DNA of 15,916 bases from Firmicutes bacterium UBA3871. GTDB lineage: Bacteria > Bacillota > Clostridia > Peptostreptococcales > Anaerovoracaceae. Below the pieces are notes generated by a model. The model was not told the origin of the DNA, did not search any database, and saw only the letters and a list, made by a program, of their open reading frames with translations. Shown here in pieces: positions 6,966-13,705 of this stretch; the stretch's first letter is position 1; every line of letters starts with the position of its first letter. The DNA lies in the NCBI GenBank assembly GCA_002392265.1, contig DGGP01000034.1, forward strand, positions 1 to 15,916, written 5' to 3'. A program made the position numbers and the translations under genes.

Positions 6966-7008
6966 TAAAAAACCTCTAAAAACTGCTTCAATTATATTTT
7001 AGAGGTTT
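6966..7008 (-). terminator. Hairpin terminator ending the upstream operon, directly before the PilZ gene
   Basis: A perfect 12-bp inverted repeat (AAACCTCTAAAA at 6970-6981 and its complement at 6997-7008) with a 15-base loop is followed on the minus strand by a run of Ts (TTTTTTAG, counting the end of the stem). No T-tract follows on the plus strand, so it acts on leftward transcription. It lies 98 bases after the response regulator stop. The stem is AT-rich, so termination may be incomplete. Confidence 0.7.
6991..6996 (-). promoter_or_regulatory. Candidate -10 element of the PilZ operon, inside the terminator loop
   Basis: TATAAT on the minus strand, a perfect consensus -10, lies in the loop of the hairpin. 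At a 17-base spacing the -35 position (7014-7019) reads AATGTA, a poor match, which would fit a promoter that needs an activator. A start site near 6984 would give a transcript lacking the first arm of the terminator. The element is in an AT-rich stretch, so chance occurrence is possible. Confidence 0.45.
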
Positions 7009-7020
7009 ATGTGTACATTT

Positions 7021-7053
7021 CCGTAACTTTTGCGTTACTTTTCCGTAACTTTT
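7021..7053 (-). repeat. Three 11-bp tandem repeats, candidate operator of the SARP-like response regulator
   Basis: Read on the plus strand, the units are CCGTAACTTTT (7021-7031), GCGTTACTTTT (7032-7042) and CCGTAACTTTT (7043-7053), with no spacer. Units 1 and 3 are identical; unit 2 differs at two positions. A period of 11 bp places all units on one face of the helix. A near-match, CCGTTACTTCT, lies at 7110-7120 over the end of the regulator gene, and a weak remnant may occupy 7010-7020. Direct repeats with 11-bp or 22-bp period are the known binding pattern of SARP-type regulators. Confidence 0.75.
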
Positions 7054-7105
7054 GACTAAAATTACATAATTTTTTTCAAAAAAATGATTTTAAATTGTTT
7101 TTTTG

Positions 7106-7918
7106 TTAACCGTTACTTCTCTGCCTTTTAATTATTTGCCTTTTTATAATAACATTGGTCGGCTCAGCCCAGCTGTATTCGAGCATGAACTCTCCCATAT
7201 AATTATTATCGCTTTCGTAGTTGCTCTGAATCAGCTTGCAATAGTCGCAGTCAATCCTGTCGACATCCACCCAGATGCTGCCTCTGCCGGTATTTACTAT
7301 GTCTTCACAGTCCACGCTCTTCAAGGTGTTCTTTAATTCCATAACAGCTTTTCTGTAAAGAGCCTTCACAGGATCTGCAAACGGTTTATCCTCCCAAAGC
7401 TTGTCAACCGCTTCTTCGAGACTGACCTGGCTGCCGTTGTGCTCTATGCAGAGCGCAAACAGCTCCTTTGATTTGGCATTCTTGAAATTGAGCGGCTTCC
7501 CCTGATAGAAAACATTGAATCTACCAAAGGTACTCACGGAAATGCCCGACTTGTTCCCACGGTAAAGGAGCTTTGCACGCGTTACGGCAAACTCGATATC
7601 GTCTTTGTTGTACGGCTTCATGATGTAGGTGGCCGCACGCAGTGCCATGGCTTCCTGAGCATACTCACCGTAGCCTGTCACATAAACGATTATTATTTCG
7701 GGATTGATTTCCTTTAATTTTTTTCCCAGCTCCAATCCCGTCATTCCCGGCATATTTATATCCGAAATAACCAGATCTACCCTGTTTGCTTTGGCATATT
7801 CGAGTGCATCCTCAGGAAAGTCAAACTTCCCCACTATTTCGATATCCGGTATGCCCTGGCTTTCCTGCGCAAAATATTCCAATGACAGTATTTCGTCGTC
7901 AACCAATATTGTCTTCAT
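7106..7918 (-). CDS. Response regulator: receiver domain plus SARP/BTAD-like winged helix
   Basis: A 270-residue protein. The receiver domain covers 1-120 with phosphoacceptor D53 (in ISDINMPG), acidic residues D7-D8, T81 and K101 (in MKPY). Residues 125-205 are a winged helix of the SARP/OmpR-like type: it begins FGRFNVFYQGKPL, followed by SKELFALCIEHNG and VDKLWED, the pattern seen in BTAD-containing activators. The usual LytTR domain of LytS partners is absent. ATG at 7918 is preferred since AGGAG lies eight bases upstream; GTG 7927 and ATG 7924 sit too close to that site. It overlaps the kinase gene by about 20 bases, so the pair should be made together. It likely activates the PilZ block next door via the 11-bp repeats (inference). 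Confidence 0.88.
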   Translation of the reverse strand: MKTILVDDEILSLEYFAQESQGIPDIEIVGKFDFPEDALEYAKANRVDLVISDINMPGMTGLELGKKLKEINPEIIIVYVTGYGEYAQEAMALRAATYIMKPYNKDDIEFAVTRAKLLYRGNKSGISVSTFGRFNVFYQGKPLNFKNAKSKELFALCIEHNGSQVSLEEAVDKLWEDKPFADPVKALYRKAVMELKNTLKSVDCEDIVNTGRGSIWVDVDRIDCDYCKLIQSNYESDNNYMGEFMLEYSWAEPTNVIIKRQIIKRQRSNG

Positions 7919-9737
7919 TCTCATCACTCCTGCTTTGCTCGATACGGGCCACTCCCACAGGCAGTTTTATTACTGCCGAGGTTCCTTTGCCCACTTCGCT
8001 TGTTATACTGAGGCTACCCTTTGTCATGGTCTCTATACGGTATTTTATATTCTTTATACCTATAGATTTGCTTTCCGCTTTTTCCAAAGACGCAGCATCA
8101 AAGCCCACCCCGTTGTCCTTCACTTCAATATAATAATATTCTTTGCTGCGATAAGCCCGGATTGTTACCTGACCGCCCTCACGTTTTTTTGAGATACCGT
8201 GCTTTATGGCATTTTCCACTAAAGGCTCCACCGAAAGCACCGGCACGCGGAAATTACTTTCGTCTATTTCATACACCACGCCTATGCGCGGAAATCTGAC
8301 CTGCTCTATATCTACATATGCCCTGATATGATCGAGCTCATCCTTGAAAGGCGAAAGGCCAAAGTCCTCCATCGCATTCATGTTTCGACGAAGATAGAGA
8401 GAAAACTGCTGAACCAGCTTTTGCGCCTTTGGTCCGTCCTGAGTGATCAGGATATTGATTGAGTTAAGGACATTATAGATAAAGTGAGGTCTGATCTGGG
8501 ACATCATCAGCTGCACCTTGCTGTCCATCAGCTGCTCTTTAATGACCTGATTTTCTTCCTTGCCTATGTAAATGTCTCTGAGTATGACAATCCATGCCGC
8601 AAAGACCTCAACAAAGGTTGAAATCGCCGTACCTGTTGCCAGGAATGTGTAATGCCCCGGTATTAAGAACGCCAGCAGATCAAAGATCTGGATAATAAGG
8701 CAAAATACCGCTATTGCCGCAACCCACGCAGGATACTTAAACAAGTCAATCCTCGGCCTGATATAAATCAGAAACCAAATAGCCGTGGCTATCAGACCCA
8801 AATGCAACAGCGCCATTATAAATGTCAGTTCTATAGGCGTTATGGCAGCGACAGTTGATAAAACAATGATGGATGTAAATACCATAACCGTAGCTATCGC
8901 AGATGACCTGTTCGAGAATTCGTTGTGCGGTATGAATCTAAATGCCTGTCTTGCAAACGAAATCATCACGGCACACAAAAGAGACATAATCGCATAGTAG
9001 AACCACAGCATCAAGCCGTTATTTTTAACCATTACCAACGTCTGCGAGCAGTACTGAAATTTTCCTATTGAATACAGAACAGTATAAAGTGCCAGAAGTG
9101 TGACCAGCTTTCTTCTCTCTGAGTCCTTCGAGAAAATGCATCCCGAAACAAAAATGAATACCCCGAGCAGCAAAAGTGCCACCGCACCCATATATACCGT
9201 GATATTGTCAGCATACATCGCTGCAACTCCCGCAGAGTTGCCCCCTATGATAATATCTCCGATGTAAGTGCTGTTTATTATGTGCGGCAGGCTGTAATCA
9301 ATTTTAATTACCTTCCCCGCATCAAGTACGCTGAGAGGGACAATGGCCCACGCATTCTGAGGCACGGTGAAAAGACGGGCCGAAAGCTCTTCCGGATTTG
9401 ATACCGGGCGCGGCTGCCCATCTATCGTTACCTGAACCGAAGCATTTCGCAGATTTATATAAAGATTATCGCCATTATCCACATCAGCCGGGATAATATT
9501 TGCTATAGTCGCGCTTGTGCGTCCCGAACTGAGTGGAATTATATACGGCAGAGTTATCGCCTTTGAAGAGGAATCCAGATTATCGACATAACTCCATGCC
9601 ACATTAAACTCAGAATCGCTCTCGTAGCGGATATTAGAGCTGTTTACGGGTGAGAGCAGCACAAAAACAAAGGCGATCAGCACGATCCCTGTGAAAACCA
9701 AGAAGCATTTCTGTGCCAAGTTATAATCCTTTAACAT
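7899..9737 (-). CDS. LytS/YehU-type sensor histidine kinase with extracellular domain and multiple membrane helices
   Basis: A 612-residue protein. A signal anchor (about 11-29) is followed by an extracellular beta-type region (about 35-175), then six or seven membrane helices (about 180-388), an arrangement like 7TMR-DISM receptors. The His_kinase domain has phosphoacceptor H418 in RPHFIYNVLNSI. The ATPase domain has the N box VENAIKHG (507-514) and G1 box DNGVGFD (541-547). It should sense an outside ligand, possibly a carbohydrate or wall product, and phosphorylate the adjacent response regulator. The ligand cannot be read from sequence. The start codon is two bases after the trmB stop, so it is co-transcribed with housekeeping genes upstream. 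Confidence 0.9.
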   Translation of the reverse strand: MLKDYNLAQKCFLVFTGIVLIAFVFVLLSPVNSSNIRYESDSEFNVAWSYVDNLDSSSKAITLPYIIPLSSGRTSATIANIIPADVDNGDNLYINLRNASVQVTIDGQPRPVSNPEELSARLFTVPQNAWAIVPLSVLDAGKVIKIDYSLPHIINSTYIGDIIIGGNSAGVAAMYADNITVYMGAVALLLLGVFIFVSGCIFSKDSERRKLVTLLALYTVLYSIGKFQYCSQTLVMVKNNGLMLWFYYAIMSLLCAVMISFARQAFRFIPHNEFSNRSSAIATVMVFTSIIVLSTVAAITPIELTFIMALLHLGLIATAIWFLIYIRPRIDLFKYPAWVAAIAVFCLIIQIFDLLAFLIPGHYTFLATGTAISTFVEVFAAWIVILRDIYIGKEENQVIKEQLMDSKVQLMMSQIRPHFIYNVLNSINILITQDGPKAQKLVQQFSLYLRRNMNAMEDFGLSPFKDELDHIRAYVDIEQVRFPRIGVVYEIDESNFRVPVLSVEPLVENAIKHGISKKREGGQVTIRAYRSKEYYYIEVKDNGVGFDAASLEKAESKSIGIKNIKYRIETMTKGSLSITSEVGKGTSAVIKLPVGVARIEQSRSDENEDNIG

Positions 9738-9739
9738 TT

Positions 9740-10387
9740 CTACCGTCCACGTACCTTTACATAATTTATGTTCTTTCCCATACCGCGGAATTTGTCTTCA
9801 TATTCTGTCGTAATTTCCTTTGCGGAAAAAGTACTCTCTGCACTGTGCAGGTCGTAAGTCTTTTCAACCGTCAAAAGCTCTGCCGCAGCAATTTCTTCAA
9901 GTGTGAAATCAAAAAGTGCATCGTTATCTGTCTTTATTTCTATACATCCTCCGTTTTGTAGAACCCTGACATAATTTTCGAGTCTGCCTCTGTAGGTCAG
10001 CCTCCGCTTGTTATGTCTGGCCTTTGGCCACGGATCCGAAAAATTCAGGAAAATGCCTGAAAGCTCCCCCGGAGTAAAATAATCCTCCATATCCTGCACG
10101 AAATCACAAATGAAAATCAGATTATCCGTTCCCAACGCCTCTGCCTTTTCGAGCGCCCGCAGGAGAACTACGGACTGTCCCTCTATTCCTATGTAATTTC
10201 TGCCCGGATTGTTCTCCGCGCATGCTGAAATAAACTGCCCTTTTCCACATCCAATCTCTAAAAAGATGGGATTATCGTTTCCGAAAACCTCGTTCCACCT
10301 GCCCCGATACTCTTTTGGATTATCTATCATGTGCGATGAAAGAGCATGCAGCTTTTCATCGAGATTCTTTACTCTGCGTTGTCTCAT
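9740..10387 (-). CDS. trmB: tRNA (guanine-N7-)-methyltransferase TrmB
   Basis: A 215-residue enzyme that makes 7-methylguanosine at position 46 of tRNAs from S-adenosylmethionine. Family marks are the SAM-binding LEIGCGKG, NFSDPWPKARHNKRRL in the middle, and TEYEDKFRGMGKNI near the C-terminus. I chose ATG at 10387 because TrmB proteins typically begin MRxRxxKN and this gives MRQRRVKNL. An in-frame TTG at 10408 would add seven residues and overlap ecfT by 11 bases; AGG at 10401-10403 is far from ATG, so the choice is not certain. With ATG the gap to ecfT is 10 bases. Confidence 0.95.
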   Translation of the reverse strand: MRQRRVKNLDEKLHALSSHMIDNPKEYRGRWNEVFGNDNPIFLEIGCGKGQFISACAENNPGRNYIGIEGQSVVLLRALEKAEALGTDNLIFICDFVQDMEDYFTPGELSGIFLNFSDPWPKARHNKRRLTYRGRLENYVRVLQNGGCIEIKTDNDALFDFTLEEIAAAELLTVEKTYDLHSAESTFSAKEITTEYEDKFRGMGKNINYVKVRGR

Positions 10388-10397
10388 ATATTCTGAG

Positions 10398-11192
10398 TTA
10401 CCTGCCAAAAATGATTATTATCGCCGCAAAAGCCGCCTGAAACGCAAATCCTGCAAGGTCGAGCCTTGTCATCTGCATTGAGTTCATGCGCGTTCTGCCC
10501 TCACCGCCTCTGTAGCAGCGTGCTTCCATGGCCATCGCAAGGTCCTGGGCTATGCGAAACGAACTGATGAAGAGCGGCACCAGTATAGGTATCAGGTTCT
10601 TTGCGCGCTTCACGAGGCTGCCTGTTTCAAAGTCTGCGCCTCTGGCCTGCTGTGCCTTCATAATCTTGTCCGTCTCTTCGAGCAGTGTCGGTATAAATCT
10701 GAGTGCGATAGTCATCATCATTGCTATTTCGTGCGCCGGTACGCCTATGCGTCTGAGCGGTGAAATCAGCTTTTCAATGCCGTCTGTCAGGCCTATTGGC
10801 TTTGTGGTCAGCGTCAAAAGTGATGCACCGAAAATCAGCAAAACCAGCCTACCTGCGAGAAACGACGCTGTTCTCAGGCTTTCCCGCGTAATCGTGAGAG
10901 GTCCCAAAACGGCTATCGCTTCGCCCGGAATCATAAACAGATTTAGCACAAAGGTGAACACAATGATAATAAATATCGGCTTTACACCGCGTAGGATAAA
11001 CCCGAGCGGTACCTTTGAAAGCGCTATGACCGCTATCAGAGCCAGAGTCGAGATAGCGAGGCCGAAAGCGTTTTGCGCTATGAAAAGCACAATTATATAT
11101 AAAATTGTCGCTATTATTTTCGTCCTCGGATCCAGTCTGTGTATCAGAGATGTTCCCTGATAATACTGCCCCAGGGTGATATCGCGTATCAT
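10398..11192 (-). CDS. ecfT: ECF transporter transmembrane subunit EcfT
   Basis: A 264-residue membrane protein that couples the two EcfA ATPases to interchangeable vitamin- or metal-binding S components. Several hydrophobic segments are visible (about 28-58, 73-95, 110-128, 200-215, 245-262). The coupling helices carry ARG (183-185, in QQARGADF) and the variant EARCYRGGEGRT (223-234), the two conserved short motifs that dock on the ATPases. The start has GGGAG roughly ten bases upstream and lies six bases after the ecfA2 stop. No S component gene is nearby, so this is the shared group II type module. Confidence 0.95.
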   Translation of the reverse strand: MIRDITLGQYYQGTSLIHRLDPRTKIIATILYIIVLFIAQNAFGLAISTLALIAVIALSKVPLGFILRGVKPIFIIIVFTFVLNLFMIPGEAIAVLGPLTITRESLRTASFLAGRLVLLIFGASLLTLTTKPIGLTDGIEKLISPLRRIGVPAHEIAMMMTIALRFIPTLLEETDKIMKAQQARGADFETGSLVKRAKNLIPILVPLFISSFRIAQDLAMAMEARCYRGGEGRTRMNSMQMTRLDLAGFAFQAAFAAIIIIFGR

Positions 11193-11198
11193 TTCTTT

Positions 11199-12047
11199 TT
11201 ATCTCCCGAGTACCTTTATAATCTCGTCTGCAGCGCCCGCAACATCAAGCGGAATGCGCCCGATTGGCACGCCGCTGGCCTTTAGTCTGCGTAAAAACTC
11301 CGCAGCGGGCGGAGCCGAAAGCCCCATTTCATTCAGCTCGTCAGCCCTGCCGAAAACCTCTTCGGGAGTTCCGTCCATGACGAGCTTTCCCTTGTTTATC
11401 ACGAGCACATGATCGCACATTGCGGCCACATCGCTCATATTATGTGAAACCAGTATGGTAATATTGTGCTGTTTTTCGTGGATATCGTTAATCATACCCA
11501 GCACATCTTTGTGAGTTTTAGGGTCAAGCCCTGCTGTAGGCTCATCGAGAATCAGGACTTCAGGCCTCATTGCCACAACGCCTGCAATTGCCACTCTCCT
11601 CTTTTGCCCTCCGGAAAGCTCGAAAGGCGACTTGCCGCCAAACTCCTCCGCATCCAGCCCGACAAGCTCAAGTGCCTCCACGGTTCTGGCTCTGACCTCT
11701 TCATCGGAAAGACCCAGATTCTTCGGACCGAATGCGACATCCATCGCCACGGTTTCTTCAAAGAGCTGATATTCGGGATACTGAAAGACGAGTCCCACCT
11801 TTCGTCTGATTTCAAGCAGATTGCTGCCCTTTTCGGTTATGTCGGTATCGCCCACAAAAATGTGTCCCGAATCGGGCTTTAGCAGGCCGTTTAAGTGCTG
11901 CAGCAGCGTCGACTTGCCACTGCCTGTATGCCCTATTATGCCTGTGAAGCTGCCATCTTCTATTGTAAAACTCACATCGTCCAGAGCCACCGATTCATCT
12001 GGCAGTCCTTTGGAATATACGTGAGTGATATTACTGACCTTTATCAT
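11199..12047 (-). CDS. ecfA2: ECF transporter ATP-binding subunit EcfA2
   Basis: A 282-residue ABC ATPase that powers vitamin or metal uptake together with EcfA1 and EcfT. Visible motifs are Walker A GHTGSGKST (39-47), Q-loop region VFQYPEYQLF (87-96), signature LSGGQKRR (144-151), Walker B VLILDEP (164-170) and switch histidine in VSHNMSD. The FQYPEYQLF form is typical of the A2 subunit. It overlaps the end of ecfA1 by 17 bases. Confidence 0.95.
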   Translation of the reverse strand: MIKVSNITHVYSKGLPDESVALDDVSFTIEDGSFTGIIGHTGSGKSTLLQHLNGLLKPDSGHIFVGDTDITEKGSNLLEIRRKVGLVFQYPEYQLFEETVAMDVAFGPKNLGLSDEEVRARTVEALELVGLDAEEFGGKSPFELSGGQKRRVAIAGVVAMRPEVLILDEPTAGLDPKTHKDVLGMINDIHEKQHNITILVSHNMSDVAAMCDHVLVINKGKLVMDGTPEEVFGRADELNEMGLSAPPAAEFLRRLKASGVPIGRIPLDVAGAADEIIKVLGR

Positions 12048-12900
12048 GTGTTTCTGTTCTTTTCAAAATAAAATCTGCGAGCTCGTCTTCGGTGACTATG
12101 CTCTTTGGCAAATCAATGCCTGCGGCTCTGATGTGCTCTGCGAGCCGGACCGCAATCGGTATATCGAGGTTAATTGCTCTGAGTTCATCTGCTCTGGAGA
12201 ATACCTCTTCGGGCGTACCCTTCATGACTATATGGCCGCCATCCATTATTATTACATCATCTGCCGTTGCCGCTTCCTCCATGAAATGAGTTATCAGCAC
12301 GATAGTCATGCCTCTCCTGTGGAGCTTGTGGGCAATATTCAGCACTGCGCTTCTGCCCTTTGGATCGAGCATCGCCGTCGGTTCGTCCATTATAATGCAG
12401 TCGGGGTGCATGGCCATTGCTCCCGCTATCGCTATGCGCTGCTTTTGACCGCCCGAAAGCAGATGCGGTGCCTTTTTCCTGAACTCGTACATGCCTACAT
12501 CCTTCAGTGCCTCGTCCACTCTGTCCCTGATTTTTCCCGGAGTTATTCCCAGATTTTCAGGGCCAAAGGCCACATCATCCTCAACTATTGTCGAAACCAG
12601 CTGGTTATCGGGATTCTGGAATACCATAGCCGCGCAGCGTCTTATATCCCAGAGATACTCTTCGTTTGATGTGTCGTATCCGTCCACCCACAGCTTGCCG
12701 CCTGTCGGAAAAAGCAGTGCATTCATGTTTTTTGCAAGAGTGGATTTCCCGCTGCCGTTGCGTCCTATGATTGCCGTAAAGCTGCCTCTTTTCACTGTAA
12801 AGCTGACGGAGTCTATTGCCTTTCCGCCTGCTGCGCTCTCATCGGTAATATATTCAAATGTGAGTTCATCCGCACGGATGATATCCGATTCTTTTGGCAT
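12031..12900 (-). CDS. ecfA1: ECF transporter ATP-binding subunit EcfA1
   Basis: A 289-residue ABC ATPase. Motifs are Walker A GRNGSGKST (46-54), FQNPDNQLV (94-102), signature LSGGQKQR (148-155), Walker B CIIMDEP (168-174) and the ITHFMEE switch. FQNPDNQ is typical of EcfA1. It forms a heterodimer with EcfA2. In many Firmicutes this gene follows rplQ directly; here two signalling genes lie between. The start is one base after the stop of the double-PAS gene. Confidence 0.95.
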   Translation of the reverse strand: MPKESDIIRADELTFEYITDESAAGGKAIDSVSFTVKRGSFTAIIGRNGSGKSTLAKNMNALLFPTGGKLWVDGYDTSNEEYLWDIRRCAAMVFQNPDNQLVSTIVEDDVAFGPENLGITPGKIRDRVDEALKDVGMYEFRKKAPHLLSGGQKQRIAIAGAMAMHPDCIIMDEPTAMLDPKGRSAVLNIAHKLHRRGMTIVLITHFMEEAATADDVIIMDGGHIVMKGTPEEVFSRADELRAINLDIPIAVRLAEHIRAAGIDLPKSIVTEDELADFILKRTETHDKGQ

Positions 12901-12901
12901 A

Positions 12902-13681
12902 CTATTTTATCTCTTCAACGATGCAAAGATTCATATCCGGTTTCCCGGCTTCACTGTAAAGGCGGAGTACCATTGTTCTGGTAGGAACCGGTTCTCCACT
13001 CGGTTTTAAAAATCTCTTTTCTAGTTCAAAGGATTCCAGCGCACCGGCTTTGAAATCCGTTAAAAGCTTTTCATTCTTTTCTATATCGTCAGGATGTGTC
13101 AGAAATCTCCAGTCCGTATTGAGCGCACTATATTTGCTGATACCCAGAATCTCGCAGAATTTTTTGTTTACATCCGAAGGAACGGGGCTGTCATTCACAT
13201 AGATAGCCATGCCAAACGGGGAGCATTCGAATACCGTTCTGAATGCATATCTCTGGTCCGCCATCAGAAGCGTCTGAATTTCATCGAGCTTGTTTTCAAT
13301 ATCGCAGCCCACGATACCGCTGAACTTTCCGCTTTCATCGGATACGGCCGCTTTAAACTCCATAGTCAGCCCGCCGTCATCCCTTTTATACTGCTGTGCC
13401 TTCTTGTTTTCTCCAAACAGAAATTCCCAGTCTCCCTGTCTGTAGCGAATGGCATCTGCATCTCCGAAAACCTCATAATCGAGCTTTCCTATGCAGTCCT
13501 CCGGACGCTTGTTCAGATTTTCCGCAAAACTCTTGTTTACATACAGATATTCACCTGCGGTATTTTTGTACCAAATTTCAAACGGGAGCTTGTCGAGTAT
13601 CAGTTCGAGCATAATCAGCTTTTCCTGTACACTCATTTTTGCCTTTTCCACTCTGTCTGTCTTTTCTACGATTTCTACCAT
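12902..13681 (-). CDS. Stand-alone double-PAS domain protein
   Basis: A 259-residue protein with two PAS-like domains: the first at about 25-125 (LPFEIWYKNTAGEYLYVNKSF, then GKFSGIVGCDIE), the second at about 145-257 (VFECSPFGMAIYVND, then WRFLTHPDDIEKNEK). No membrane segment and no output domain (kinase, GGDEF, HD-GYP or DNA-binding) is present. The coding frame ends naturally at TAG, so it is not an obvious truncation. It resembles the PAS part of the preceding GGDEF-HD-GYP protein and may be its regulatory partner or a decayed duplicate. ATG 13681 has AGG ten bases upstream; a second ATG at codon 16 with an AAAAGG sequence is possible. The gap to the preceding gene is 24 bases. Confidence 0.75.
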   Translation of the reverse strand: MVEIVEKTDRVEKAKMSVQEKLIMLELILDKLPFEIWYKNTAGEYLYVNKSFAENLNKRPEDCIGKLDYEVFGDADAIRYRQGDWEFLFGENKKAQQYKRDDGGLTMEFKAAVSDESGKFSGIVGCDIENKLDEIQTLLMADQRYAFRTVFECSPFGMAIYVNDSPVPSDVNKKFCEILGISKYSALNTDWRFLTHPDDIEKNEKLLTDFKAGALESFELEKRFLKPSGEPVPTRTMVLRLYSEAGKPDMNLCIVEEIK

Positions 13682-13705
13682 TTCTACTAACCTATCTTCA
13701 AATCT

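Noticed and set aside
7919..7927. GTG 7927 or ATG 7924 as start of the response regulator
   Set aside because: AGGAG overlaps or abuts these codons; only ATG 7918 has a workable spacing and gives the normal receiver start MKTILVDDE.
7704..8192. Plus-strand open frames across the two-component genes, and others of 60-210 codons elsewhere
   Set aside because: All are antisense to genes with clear domains and contain no recognisable motif or good start signal.
10388..10408. TTG start at 10408 for trmB
   Set aside because: ATG 10387 gives the usual family start MRxRxxKN; TTG would overlap ecfT and has no ribosome binding site.
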